A stretch of DNA of 64,000 bases, from positions 186,001 to 250,000 of the forward strand of contig NZ_JACHIJ010000001.1 in assembly GCF_014203115.1 (NCBI RefSeq), in the 5' to 3' direction. The position numbers were made by a program, and so were the translations under genes. Below, one piece after another: positions 9,896 to 18,788 of this stretch. Positions within the stretch are counted from its first letter, which is position 1. Each line of letters opens with the position of its first letter. The notes below the pieces were generated by a model, which saw only the letters and a list, made by a program, of their open reading frames with translations, was not told the origin of the DNA and did no database searches. The stretch is from Afipia massiliensis. Its GTDB lineage: Bacteria > Pseudomonadota > Alphaproteobacteria > Rhizobiales > Xanthobacteraceae.

Positions 9896-12265
9896 TCAAC
9901 CCGGCGGTCTGCCGGGCCGGGCCACAGGTGCAGGCCTCGGCGGAGGAGCCGCCCGTGGCGGTGGCGCCGCTGGCCGCGGGGCCATCTGGGGCCGTGGCGC
10001 CATTTGCGGTCGCGGAGCCATTTGCGGTGCCGGCCGCTGGAACTGTGGCTGCGGTCGCGGTGCCATCTGGGGTCGCGGTGGCGCGGCGGGCCGCTGGAAC
10101 TGCGGCTGCGGCCTTGGCGCCATCTGCGGACGCTGAGGCGGAGCAGCCGGCCGTTGGAATTGAGGCCGTTGAACCTGCGGGCGTGGCGCAACCTCAGGCC
10201 TAGGCGCAGCCGTCGGCCTCTGAATTTGCGGCCGCGGCTGTACGGCAGGCCGCTCGGGGCGGCCCGGCCTTGCCTCCGGCCCGGACGGGGCGACAGTCCC
10301 CGGCTGCACGGATGGCGCTGCGACTCCCGGCTTGCCGTCGGAACCCCGGTCGGGTCGCCCCGGCCGATCGGGTCGCCCCGGGCGTGCATCGCGGTCCGGT
10401 TGCGGTCCGGTCACGCCGGGAGCCGGCAAGGTGCTCGGCAACGGGCGCGCTCCGGGGCGGGGCCGTCCATCCGGTCCGGCGCCTGGCGTTTGACCCGGCA
10501 GCACATTGCCCGGCCGAAGATTGCCCGGTTGAACGCTGCCGGGCTTCTGATCCTGCCCAGGTCCTCCCTGCTGACCAGGTCGTCCCAGTCCCGGAGCTCC
10601 CGGACGGCCGGCACCGGCTGCAACCGGCAGAACGCCCGGAGGCGGCGTCACCTTGCCCTGACGGATCAGGTTCGCTTTTCGCGTAGCCGACGGCGGCAAG
10701 CCCGGCGCAAACGCGGGTCGGGTGACTGCCGCATCGCGCGGTCCACCCGGCCGTCCCGGCCGACCTCCCGGCCCGAACTGGCCGCCGGGTCCCCCGGGTC
10801 TGATGCCAGCATCCGGCGGACGCCGGTTGATGACGGTGTTGATGACGTTCCTGTTGTGAATGTTGGCGAACAGGAAACGGTTCACCGGCGGCCGCACATA
10901 GATCGGCGGCCGGATGAAGATCGGGATCGGAATGAAGATCGGCTGCGGCAGATAATAGACATCCGCGTAATAAATCGGCGGATCGAGCACGATGAAATCT
11001 TCCGGCGGCGGCGGCAGGAAGAACACCGGCACCGGCGGCGGCGGCAGAAATCCAAACACCGGATCGTCGAACATCAGATACGGCCGGTAGACGTATTCGT
11101 ACTCATAGTCGAGCGGTGGCGGCACGTCGTATGCGTACTCGTCGAATACCGGCGGCGGCTCGAGCGCCGCAGCGATATTGGCCAGACGGCGGCGCGCGTC
11201 CGCGGCATGGGGTCCCTTCGGATAGCGCTTCAGATAGGACCAGTAAGCCTGCTGGGTGTTGGCGCGGTAGGTCTGCCGCCATGTGACCGCCTCGCGGCGC
11301 GCGGCGATGATCGCCCTCACCCGCTTCGCCATCGGATCGTCCGGATAGGCGGCAAGGAAGGCCTCGTAGTCGGCAATCGTGTCGCGTTCGAGCGCCGCGA
11401 TATAGGCGTCCTTCGCATCGAGGTCGCGGATCGGCTTGGATCGTGCGGCTGCCGCCGGATCGGCCTGAAGCGGCGGCGCATCCGGCGCACGCTCGAAGAA
11501 CAGGAAGTCGCCTTCAAGTTTCTGCGCATCCCATGGCACCTCGGCGCCCTTGGTCACGTCGTTGACGCGCAGCTTCGTGCGGTTGAAAACTTCGGGAAGC
11601 GAAATGCCGCCGGTGCGGATCATTTCCGCCAACGCCTGGGCGTAAGGCCCGTAGTTCCCGGTCGGGTTCGGCGCGACCGTTCCGGGGGCCGCGTTGAACG
11701 CAATCAGACCTTTCGGCTCCGGCTCGATCAGTGCAAGACCGCCCGCGAGCGGCTGGCCTTCCTTCGCGAACGGATGATTGTAGGCCGCGTCGACCACGAC
11801 GATGTTGGCCTTCAGCGGCAGTGCCGACAACTGGCGGATGTAATCGCCGACGCGCAGGCCTTCGACCGGAACGTCGGTGTCGCGCGCCATGGCGGCATCG
11901 ACGGGCACGAAGTAGTTTTCGCCCGCGAGCTGCAGGCCGTAACCCGCGAGATAAACCATCGCGACGGTGTTCGGTCCCGCTTTCTGCGCCTTCTGGATGA
12001 AGTCGCGGAACGTCTGCCGCAGCGTCTCGCCGTCGAGATCGCGCGCGCCGACCACATCGAAGCCCGCTGCCTGCAGTGTCTGGGCGATCAGGCCCGCATC
12101 GTTGGCGGCTGTCGCCAGCGGCGCGCTTTGATAATTGCCGTTGCCGATAACCAGCGCGATGCGGGTTTGCTGGCCCTGCGCGGGCGGCGGGGTTTGTGCG
12201 TGAAGCGCCGACGCCATGGCAGCGAAAGCCAGTGCTGCCGCAAAAAGCCTGATCATCCCGCGCAT
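9896..12265 (-). CDS. Exported caspase-fold (peptidase C14) pseudoenzyme with proline-rich C-terminus
   Basis: 789 residues. An export signal (residues 1-23, ending ALHAQ) is followed by a caspase p20-like domain (about 35-265): RIALVIGNGNYQSAPL, NDAGLIAQTLQAAGFDV, then the two catalytic blocks. Active relatives have a SGHG block, but this protein has AGYG with Tyr109; where relatives have DAC(R)N, it has DAAYN with Ala161. Both members of the His/Cys dyad are therefore missing, so proteolysis is not expected. Residues 280-370 are helical and repeat-like, 375-475 are rich in Pro/Tyr (DEYAYDVPPP, YYLPQP), and from about 490 the chain is Pro/Gly/Arg-rich with tandem RPQ/QRP/MAPRPQ units at the end. 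It probably acts as an envelope scaffold or binding protein. It lies 110 bases downstream of dnaE on the same strand. Confidence 0.85.
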   Translation of the reverse strand: MRGMIRLFAAALAFAAMASALHAQTPPPAQGQQTRIALVIGNGNYQSAPLATAANDAGLIAQTLQAAGFDVVGARDLDGETLRQTFRDFIQKAQKAGPNTVAMVYLAGYGLQLAGENYFVPVDAAMARDTDVPVEGLRVGDYIRQLSALPLKANIVVVDAAYNHPFAKEGQPLAGGLALIEPEPKGLIAFNAAPGTVAPNPTGNYGPYAQALAEMIRTGGISLPEVFNRTKLRVNDVTKGAEVPWDAQKLEGDFLFFERAPDAPPLQADPAAAARSKPIRDLDAKDAYIAALERDTIADYEAFLAAYPDDPMAKRVRAIIAARREAVTWRQTYRANTQQAYWSYLKRYPKGPHAADARRRLANIAAALEPPPVFDEYAYDVPPPLDYEYEYVYRPYLMFDDPVFGFLPPPPVPVFFLPPPPEDFIVLDPPIYYADVYYLPQPIFIPIPIFIRPPIYVRPPVNRFLFANIHNRNVINTVINRRPPDAGIRPGGPGGQFGPGGRPGRPGGPRDAAVTRPAFAPGLPPSATRKANLIRQGKVTPPPGVLPVAAGAGRPGAPGLGRPGQQGGPGQDQKPGSVQPGNLRPGNVLPGQTPGAGPDGRPRPGARPLPSTLPAPGVTGPQPDRDARPGRPDRPGRPDRGSDGKPGVAAPSVQPGTVAPSGPEARPGRPERPAVQPRPQIQRPTAAPRPEVAPRPQVQRPQFQRPAAPPQRPQMAPRPQPQFQRPAAPPRPQMAPRPQPQFQRPAPQMAPRPQMAPRPQMAPRPAAPPPRAAPPPRPAPVARPGRPPG

Positions 12266-12375
12266 GAGACGTGTCCCTCGTTCAGCCCAACGGCACAGTC
12301 AAACCCGCGCCGTCTGAACAGAGTTTGAACAAAAGGTAGTCGGAATAAGGCAGCCGGGTGGCCTGCGCGAAACGG

Positions 12376-15300
12376 TCACACCGTCTGAACGTCCACCACC
12401 CCCGAGACCGCCTTGATCGCACCGGCGATCTGGGGCGAGACCTTGAACCGGCCCGGCAGCTTCAGCTCCACTTCGGTTTCGAGGTCGAGCATCATCACCA
12501 GCGTGACTTCGCCGTCGCCGGCCGCCGGCCCTGCAGATTTGACCGGCTGGATTTTATTGCTGGCAGACGCGACCTGATGGCCTTCCAGCCGCTTGGAGAT
12601 CGACTCCAGCGGCTTGTCGTCGCGCACGAAGATGCGCAAGCCCTTCTGGGTCTTGGCGGCGGCATCGTCGAGCGGCTCCGCATGGAGAATCCGTGCACGC
12701 ACGTCCTCGCCCTGCAACTCCGCACCGATCTGCATGAGCACGGCCGATCCGGGCTCCAGCACGTCGCGGTACTGCGCGAGCCCCTCCGAGAACAGCACAG
12801 CCTCGAAATGTCCGGTCGGATCGGACAACCCGATGATGCCCATCTTGTTGCCGGTCTTGGTGCGGCGCTCCATCCGCGACACCACCGTCGCGGCGACACG
12901 TCCCGCAGTCGCACCGGTCTTCACCGCACGGGAAAACTCGCTCCACGACTGCACGCGCAGGCGTTTCAGCGCCGTCGCATAATCGTCCAGCGGATGTCCC
13001 GACAGGAAGAAGCCGATAGCGTCGTATTCGCGGCGCAGGCGGTCCGCCGGCAGCCACGGCTCCACATTGGGAAGCACAATGCTCGGCGCATCCGCCATGC
13101 CGCCGAACATATCGTCCTGACCCGACGTCGTGGCTTGATGCCCGCGCTGGCAGGCCGCGACGATGACGTCGGCGCCCGCAAACACCCGCGCACGGTTTGA
13201 ATCGATGGTGTCGAAAGCACCTGCGGCAGCCAGACTCTCGACCACGCGCTTGTTGATGGCGCGTGGATTCACCCGCGACGCGAAATCGGCCAGTGACGTG
13301 AAGGCGCTGTCGCCGCGTGCTTCAACGAGAAGTTCGACCGCCTGCCCGCCGACGCCCTTCAGCGCAGCGAGTGCGTAATAGATCGTGTTGTCCTTGACCT
13401 CGAACGTCGCGCCCGACCGATTGACCGACGGCGCCTCGACCTTGAAGCCGAGCCGCTGCGCCTCGGCGCGGAATTCCGACAGCTTGTCGGTGTTGTTCAT
13501 GTCGAGCGTCATCGACGCCGCGATGAACTCCACCGGATAGTGCGACTTCATGTAAGCGGTCTGGTAGGAGACCAGCGCATAGGCCGCCGCGTGGCTCTTG
13601 TTGAAGCCGTAGTCGGCGAACTTCGCGAGCAGTTCGAAGATCGTCTCCGCCTGCCCCTTGGTCACGTTGTTTTTCACTGCGCCCGCGACAAAGATCGCGC
13701 GCTGCTTTTCCATTTCCGCGCGGATCTTCTTGCCCATCGCGCGGCGCAGCAGGTCGGCGTCGCCGAGCGAGTAGCCCGCCATCACCTGCGCGATCTGCAT
13801 CACCTGTTCCTGATAGATGATGACGCCGAAGGTTTCCTTGAGGATCGGCTCCAGCATCGGATGCAGGTACTCGGGCTCCTCGTCGCCGTGTTTGCGCGCG
13901 CAGTACGTCGGAATGTTCGCCATCGGACCCGGACGATACAGCGCGACCAGCGCGATGATGTCCTCGAAACGGTCGGGGCGCATGTCGACCAACGCGCGCC
14001 GCATGCCCTGACTTTCAACCTGGAACACGCCGACCACTTCGCCCCGCGCCAGCATCTCGTAGCTCTGCTTGTCGTCGAGCGGCAGCGTGGCGAGATCGAC
14101 CTCGACCCCGCGCTGCTTCAGCAGCTTCACCGCGACATCGAGCACTGTCAGCGTCTTCAGGCCGAGGAAGTCGAACTTCACCAGTCCCGCAGGCTCAACC
14201 CACTTCATGTTGAACTGGGTGACCGGCATGTCCGATTTCGGATCGCGGTACATCGGCACCAGCTCGCTGAGTGGCCGGTCGCCGATCACGATGCCCGCCG
14301 CGTGGGTCGAGGCATGGCGCGTGAGCCCTTCAAGGCGTTGCGCGATGTCGAAGGCGCGCGCGACCACCGGGTCTTCGTCGCGGAAGGCCTGCAGCTTCGG
14401 CTCGCTCTCGATGGCCTTCGCCAGCGTGACAGGCGCCGCCGGATTTTGCGGCACCAGCTTGGTGAGCCGGTCCACCTGCCCATAGGGCATCTGCAGGACG
14501 CGGCCGACGTCGCGCAGCACGCCGCGCGCCTGCAAAGTCCCGAAGGTGATGATCTGCCCGACCTGCTCGCGGCCGTAACGGTCCTGCACGTAACGGATCA
14601 CCTCGATGCGGCGGTCCTGACAGAAGTCGATGTCGAAGTCCGGCATCGACACGCGTTCAGGATTGAGAAAGCGCTCGAACAGCAGGCCGAACCGGATCGG
14701 ATCGAGGTCGGTAATCGTGAGCGCATAGGCCACCAGCGAGCCTGCGCCCGAACCACGGCCCGGTCCGACCGGAATGCCCTGCGCCTTCGCCCACTTGATG
14801 AAGTCCGATACGATCAGGAAGTAGCCCGAATAGTTCATGCGGGTGATGACATCGAGCTCGAAGGCGAGACGCTTGCTGTAGTCTTCCTCGGTGATGCCCG
14901 GCGCCAGACCATGCAGCGCCAGGCGGCCTGCCAAGCCTTCGGCGGCCTGACGGCGCAACTCGGTTCCCTCCTCGGCTTCCGCGTCGCCGGAGTTATCACT
15001 TCCCACCGTGAAGCGCGGCAGGATCGGCTTGCGCGTTCGCGGCCGGTAGGCGCAGCGCTTCGCGATCTCGACGGTCGACGCCAGCGCTTCCGGCAGATCG
15101 GCGAACAGCACGGCCATTTCGGCGCGCGTCTTGAAGCGATGGTCTGGCGTCAGCTGATTCCGATCGGTTTCCGACACCAGACGCCCGCCCGCGATACAGA
15201 GCAGCGCGTCATGCGCTTCGTAATCGTCGGCGGTGGCGAAATACGGCTGGTTGGTCGCGACCAGCGGCAGGCCCATGGCATACGCCATGTCGATCAAAGC

Positions 15301-15897
15301 GGGCTCAACGCGGCGTTCGTTCTCAAGCCCGTGGCGCTGCAATTCGATGTAGAGCCGATCCCCGAACAGTTTCGCCAGGGTGTCGCAGCGCGCCTGAGCC
15401 AAAGCCGGCTGCTCGGCGCTGACGGCCTGCGCGATCACGCCGTCCGGTCCGCCTGTCAGCGCGATCAGCCCGGCGGTCTCGCCCTCCAGCCACTCGATCT
15501 TGATGTGGGGCGACTGATTGACCGGCGTGTCCTGAAACGCGCGGGAGTTCAGCTTCATCAGGCTGCGATAGCCGTCCTCGTTGGTCGCCAGCAGCACAAG
15601 CCGCGCGGGCGCAAGCGCGTTGCGGGCCGCAGGGTCCTGATCGCCGAAATCACCCGACATCGCGCAGCCGGTGATGGGCTGGATGCCGTATCCGGCGATC
15701 TTGTCGGAAAACTCCAGCGCGCCGAACATGTTGTCGTTGTCGGTCAGCGCCAGTGCGGGCTGATGATCGGCCTTGGCAAGTTCAGCCAGCTTGCCGATCG
15801 TCATCGATCCCTGCAGCAGCGAATACGCCGAATGCACGTGCAGATGGACGAACCCGGGGTCCGACGCGGACGACTTCGGTGTAATGGCTTTGGACAT
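12376..15897 (-). CDS. dnaE: DNA polymerase III alpha subunit (DnaE1 type)
   Basis: Replicative polymerase catalytic subunit, 1173 residues. A PHP domain leads (HLHVHSAYS at residues 18-26), then GPGRGSGAGSLV (378-389) and the catalytic PDFDID (419-424, with D422 and D424 as metal ligands). The finger/HhH region includes the HASTHAAGIVI and YRPGPM blocks, and a C-terminal OB-fold carries RRTKTGNKMGI. The PHP motif and length place it in DnaE1 rather than the mutagenic DnaE2. The start at 15897 (MSKAITPKSS) is preferred to an ATG 10 codons upstream. The gene lies 189 bases downstream of the small SOS-box gene on the same strand, so read-through is possible. Confidence 0.95.
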   Translation of the reverse strand: MSKAITPKSSASDPGFVHLHVHSAYSLLQGSMTIGKLAELAKADHQPALALTDNDNMFGALEFSDKIAGYGIQPITGCAMSGDFGDQDPAARNALAPARLVLLATNEDGYRSLMKLNSRAFQDTPVNQSPHIKIEWLEGETAGLIALTGGPDGVIAQAVSAEQPALAQARCDTLAKLFGDRLYIELQRHGLENERRVEPALIDMAYAMGLPLVATNQPYFATADDYEAHDALLCIAGGRLVSETDRNQLTPDHRFKTRAEMAVLFADLPEALASTVEIAKRCAYRPRTRKPILPRFTVGSDNSGDAEAEEGTELRRQAAEGLAGRLALHGLAPGITEEDYSKRLAFELDVITRMNYSGYFLIVSDFIKWAKAQGIPVGPGRGSGAGSLVAYALTITDLDPIRFGLLFERFLNPERVSMPDFDIDFCQDRRIEVIRYVQDRYGREQVGQIITFGTLQARGVLRDVGRVLQMPYGQVDRLTKLVPQNPAAPVTLAKAIESEPKLQAFRDEDPVVARAFDIAQRLEGLTRHASTHAAGIVIGDRPLSELVPMYRDPKSDMPVTQFNMKWVEPAGLVKFDFLGLKTLTVLDVAVKLLKQRGVEVDLATLPLDDKQSYEMLARGEVVGVFQVESQGMRRALVDMRPDRFEDIIALVALYRPGPMANIPTYCARKHGDEEPEYLHPMLEPILKETFGVIIYQEQVMQIAQVMAGYSLGDADLLRRAMGKKIRAEMEKQRAIFVAGAVKNNVTKGQAETIFELLAKFADYGFNKSHAAAYALVSYQTAYMKSHYPVEFIAASMTLDMNNTDKLSEFRAEAQRLGFKVEAPSVNRSGATFEVKDNTIYYALAALKGVGGQAVELLVEARGDSAFTSLADFASRVNPRAINKRVVESLAAAGAFDTIDSNRARVFAGADVIVAACQRGHQATTSGQDDMFGGMADAPSIVLPNVEPWLPADRLRREYDAIGFFLSGHPLDDYATALKRLRVQSWSEFSRAVKTGATAGRVAATVVSRMERRTKTGNKMGIIGLSDPTGHFEAVLFSEGLAQYRDVLEPGSAVLMQIGAELQGEDVRARILHAEPLDDAAAKTQKGLRIFVRDDKPLESISKRLEGHQVASASNKIQPVKSAGPAAGDGEVTLVMMLDLETEVELKLPGRFKVSPQIAGAIKAVSGVVDVQTV

Positions 15898-16055
15898 GCG
15901 GACCTGGCAACCTTCGCGGAGTTTCATCGGCGCGATGAACCGCCTGCGACGACAGGACGACTCATGAGGGTCGATGGTGGTGCCTTGTACAACAGGTGTC
16001 CACGCGGATGACGCGGACCCGTCTGTCTATGCCGGGTCCATCATCGTTTTCCCCA

Positions 16056-16076
16056 GCCTCGGGGCGTTCCCGAGGC
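16056..16076 (-). other. Hairpin between the small SOS-box gene and dnaE
   Basis: GCCTCGGG and CCCGAGGC form an 8-base-pair stem with a 5-base loop, 11 bases after the stop of the 32-residue peptide. The minus-strand continuation is GGGGAAAACG, without a U-tract. It could define the 3' end of a short mRNA and insulate dnaE, or only slow polymerase. Confidence 0.35.
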
Positions 16077-16086
16077 CGGTTACCGA

Positions 16087-16185
16087 CTACATCTGCGGAA
16101 TGACTTGCGCCCAGATCGCGATCATTCCGACGAACAGCACAAGCGAGGTCAGCGCAGCAGCTTCTTCAACGAATGTCTTCAACAT
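16087..16185 (-). CDS. 32-residue membrane peptide under a LexA-type operator
   Basis: An ATG at 16185 is preceded by AGGGAG with 7-base spacing, an excellent ribosome site, and the frame ends at TAG 16087-16089. The peptide begins MLKTFVEEAAAL, has one hydrophobic segment (about residues 10-29, ending GMIAIWAQVI) and ends PQM, with two glutamates and a lysine before the helix. This is the layout of a single-pass inner-membrane peptide. The promoter carries two boxes of the alphaproteobacterial LexA type overlapping its core elements, so induction by DNA damage is expected. I recall similar short proteins in related genomes annotated only as hypothetical. Function is unknown; size, topology and SOS control recall Caulobacter SidA, a 29-residue SOS-induced division inhibitor, though no sequence homology is claimed. 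Confidence 0.75.
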   Translation of the reverse strand: MLKTFVEEAAALTSLVLFVGMIAIWAQVIPQM

Positions 16186-16223
16186 GACCGAACTCCCTAA
16201 TCGACGCTCTACCGACTCTATGA

Positions 16224-16266
16224 GAACGTAATGGGAACATTGTTCCTTTTTTGTTCTTCAAGTCAA
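16224..16266 (-). promoter_or_regulatory. Promoter with two LexA (SOS) boxes in inverted array
   Basis: On the plus strand, GAAC-N7-GAAC occupies 16224-16238 and GTTC-N7-GTTC occupies 16242-16256, separated by ATT. Each matches the GTTC-N7-GTTC direct-repeat consensus reported for alphaproteobacterial LexA, one per orientation. Reading the minus strand, TTGACT (16266-16261, five of six to the -35 consensus) and AACAAT (16244-16239, four of six to the -10) have a 16-base spacer. The right-hand box lies mainly in that spacer and the left-hand box covers the likely transcription start near 16232, classic repressor placement. The start codon it would drive is at 16185. No box was examined for DUF3551 on the opposite side, whose start is 170 bases away. 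Confidence 0.65.
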
Positions 16267-16427
16267 GCGTCGGAAATTCCGGCCCCTCGCCAGTGCTAAC
16301 AAAACGTAAACGGCCCGTGACTTTCGCAAATTCATCAACAGCTACGCAGGAACGTGAGTTGACGGAGCATGTTAAAAACGGTCTGGGTTCAACAGGAATC
16401 CCGGGCGCCGCCCGGCAGGAGATCACA

Positions 16428-16700
16428 ATGCGCAATCTACTTTTGGCCCTCGCGGTGCTCGGCACCGGTTTCGCCGTCCAGTCCGCCCCTGCGGAAGCCC
16501 GGGGAAACTATCCGTTCTGTCTGCAGGGCCGGGACATCGCCACCGGTCAGGGCGACTGCAGCTACGCGACCTATCAGCAGTGCCAGGCGACCGCAGCAGG
16601 AACCTATGCAGGCTGCTATGCCAATCCGTATTACGCCTATAGCGACGACGAGCCGGTTTATCAGCAGCCGCGCCGCCGCACCCAGCGCTCGGCCTACTGA
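16428..16700 (+). CDS. DUF3551 family exported small protein
   Basis: 90 residues from the ATG at 16428, with CAGGAG 7 bases upstream. A signal peptide (MRNLLLALAVLGTGFAVQSA, then PAEARG) is followed by the family core NYPFCLQGRDIATGQGDCSY, QQCQATAAGTYAGCYANPYY and a basic tail. Four cysteines probably form two disulfides in the periplasm. DUF3551 proteins are abundant in Bradyrhizobiaceae and have no assigned function. A CCGGGC-gcc-GCCCGG hairpin at 16401-16415 abuts the ribosome site and might modulate translation. The open frame upstream to 16251 is not needed. The gene converges on lolD. Confidence 0.8.
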   Translation: MRNLLLALAVLGTGFAVQSAPAEARGNYPFCLQGRDIATGQGDCSYATYQQCQATAAGTYAGCYANPYYAYSDDEPVYQQPRRRTQRSAY

Positions 16701-16716
16701 GCCGACCTGATCGAGT

Positions 16717-17427
16717 TCAGTCGAGCTCGATGACGTGACCGTCCTGCAGCGAGACGCGGCGGTCCATCCGGGCAGCCAGGTCCATGTTATGCGTCGCGAT
16801 CAGCATCGCGACGCGCGTTGCCCTCACCAACTGGGTCAGGGCCTTGAACACATGATCCGCGGTGTGCGGATCGAGATTTCCGGTCGGTTCATCCGCCAGC
16901 AGGACACGCGGCGCATTGGCCACCGCGCGCGCTATCGCCACGCGCTGCTGCTCGCCACCCGACAACTCGGCCGGCCGGTGCGTCACGCGCTCCGCCAATC
17001 CGAGATAGGCCAGGATTTCCTGTGACCGCTTGACGGTTTCCTTCTTCGGCAGACCGCGGATCATCTGCGGCATCATCACATTCTCGAGCGCCGAGAACTC
17101 CGGCAGCAGCCGATGCGACTGGTAGACGAAGCCGATATCGGTGCGCCTGATCTGGGTCCGTTCGATATCGGACAGTCCCGACGTCGCGGTGCCCCCGACA
17201 TAAACCTCGCCCTCGTCCGCCTGCTCCAGCAGACCCGCGATATGAAGCAGCGTCGATTTGCCGGTGCCCGATGGTGCGACCAGCGCGACGGACTGCCCTT
17301 CCCACAGGGCCAGACTGGCGCCGTCGAGAATGGTCAGCGTTGCTTCGCCTTGTTTGTAACGCCTGCGGACGTCATGCAGATAGACGACCGGAACGCCATT
17401 TTCCCCCTGCTCCATCGGTGCGCTCAT
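16717..17427 (-). CDS. lolD: Lipoprotein-releasing ABC transporter ATPase LolD
   Basis: ATPase that powers extraction of lipoproteins from the inner membrane for delivery to the outer membrane. The 236-residue product has Walker [11 protein letters not shown]-loop [18 protein letters not shown], signature LSGGEQQR, Walker B VLLADEP and switch ATHNMD. The [12 protein letters not shown] segment is typical of LolD/MacB-type ATPases. The ATG overlaps the lolE stop by 4 bases (ATGA), so the two are translationally coupled. Confidence 0.94.
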   Translation of the reverse strand: MSAPMEQGENGVPVVYLHDVRRRYKQGEATLTILDGASLALWEGQSVALVAPSGTGKSTLLHIAGLLEQADEGEVYVGGTATSGLSDIERTQIRRTDIGFVYQSHRLLPEFSALENVMMPQMIRGLPKKETVKRSQEILAYLGLAERVTHRPAELSGGEQQRVAIARAVANAPRVLLADEPTGNLDPHTADHVFKALTQLVRATRVAMLIATHNMDLAARMDRRVSLQDGHVIELD

Positions 17428-18692
17428 TCGTACCTGAGCGCTTCGATCGGATCGAGGCGCGCGGCGCGCCAGGACGGGTACAGCGTCGCCAGAAACGATA
17501 ACGTCAGCGCCATGATTACGACCGCCGTGGTTTCTCCGACATCGACTTCAGCCGGAAGCTTGGACAGGAAATAGAGTTCAGGCGAAAACAATTCGGTATT
17601 GGTCATCCATGAGATGAACTGACGGATCGTTTCGATGTTGAGGCAGACAAGCAGGCCGAGCAGGAAGCCCACCAGCGTACCGACCACGCCGATGGCGGCG
17701 CCGGTGATCAGGAACACCCGCATCACCGAGCCCTGCGACGCCCCCATGGTGCGCAGGATCGCGATGTCGCTGCCCTTGTCCTTCACCAGCATGATAAGTC
17801 CCGAAACGATGTTCAGCGCCGCCACCAGCACGATCAGCGTCAGGATCAGGAACATCACGTTGCGCTCGACCTGCAGCGCATTGAAGAACGTGGAATTGCG
17901 TTGCCGCCAGTCCACCAGGAAGATCGGCCGCTGCGCCGCCTCGGTCACCGACTTGCGGTAGACATCGATCTTGTCGGGATTGACCGTATAGACCTCGATG
18001 GCAGTGACATCGTTGGCGCGGTTGAAATAAGCCTGCGCTTCGGGCAGCGGCATGAACACGAACGATGCGTCGTATTCGGACATGCCGATCTCGAAAACGG
18101 CTGCGACCTTGTAAGGCTTGATGCGCGGCGTCGTTCCCATCGGGGTCACCGCACCGCGCGGTGCAACCAGCGTAATGCTATCCCCGGCGCGCAGCGACAA
18201 TTGATCCGCGAGCCGGCGGCCGATCGCAACGCCCTGCCCCTCGTCGAATCCTTCCAGCGTGCCCTGCTTGATGTTCTTGGCAATCGACGTGACGCTATTC
18301 AGGTCCTGCGCGCGGATACCGCGCACGAAAACGCCCGAAGCATTGAACGGCGACGACGCCAGCGCCTGCCCGTCGACCACCGGGGCGGCCAAGCGAATTC
18401 CCTGAACCTTGCTGATCCGCTCGGCGACTTCCTTCCAGTCGGTCAACGGCGATTCCAGCGGCTGAACAACGACATGGCCGTTCAGGCCGAGAATCTTGTC
18501 GAGCAATTCCTTGCGAAAGCCGTTCATCACCGCCATCACGATGATGAGCGTTGCGACGCCGAGCATGATGCCGAGAAACGAAAAGCCGGCGATGACCGAA
18601 ATGAAGCCCTCTTTGCGCCGCGCCCGCAGGTAGCGGGACGACAGCATCCATTCGAATGGCGCAAAAGGTGGTGTCCGAACTGGCTCGCTCAT
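17424..18692 (-). CDS. lolE: Lipoprotein-releasing ABC transporter permease (LolC/E type)
   Basis: Inner-membrane permease partner of LolD, 422 residues. One transmembrane helix lies near residues 30-55 ([21 protein letters not shown]), then a periplasmic domain, then three FtsX-type helices near 275-300, 325-355 and 380-405. The end, [16 protein letters not shown], is a strong FtsX/LolCE family signature. A single permease gene is present, as in many alphaproteobacteria where one LolC/E-like protein probably forms a homodimer. The gene follows proS by 96 bases. Confidence 0.92.
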   Translation of the reverse strand: MSEPVRTPPFAPFEWMLSSRYLRARRKEGFISVIAGFSFLGIMLGVATLIIVMAVMNGFRKELLDKILGLNGHVVVQPLESPLTDWKEVAERISKVQGIRLAAPVVDGQALASSPFNASGVFVRGIRAQDLNSVTSIAKNIKQGTLEGFDEGQGVAIGRRLADQLSLRAGDSITLVAPRGAVTPMGTTPRIKPYKVAAVFEIGMSEYDASFVFMPLPEAQAYFNRANDVTAIEVYTVNPDKIDVYRKSVTEAAQRPIFLVDWRQRNSTFFNALQVERNVMFLILTLIVLVAALNIVSGLIMLVKDKGSDIAILRTMGASQGSVMRVFLITGAAIGVVGTLVGFLLGLLVCLNIETIRQFISWMTNTELFSPELYFLSKLPAEVDVGETTAVVIMALTLSFLATLYPSWRAARLDPIEALRYE

Positions 18693-18788
18693 GTCTGTTC
18701 CATAGTCCGGATTTTCATACGAATCGGGCTAATTCTAGTCGCGAGCTACCGCGACCGCGACCGCACTGAAGATAAATCCGTGTATGAC

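Noticed and set aside
9842-12328. 828-codon plus-strand open frame opposite the caspase-fold gene
   Set aside because: It is an Arg/Pro-rich mirror of the minus-strand gene with no domains, signal or ribosome site; high GC creates such frames.
12376-15897. Mutagenic polymerase DnaE2 because of the adjacent SOS boxes
   Set aside because: The N-terminal PHP motif HLHVHSAYS and the 1173-residue length are of DnaE1 type, and no imuA/imuB genes are present.
13540-16011. 823-codon plus-strand open frame
   Set aside because: Lies entirely opposite dnaE, which is unmistakable on the minus strand.
16235-16256. GGAAC-ATT-GTTCC followed by T-run read as a plus-strand terminator
   Set aside because: The stem is only 5 pairs and no plus-strand gene ends upstream; the four GAAC/GTTC half-sites with exact 7-base spacings and their overlap with a promoter fit LexA boxes better.
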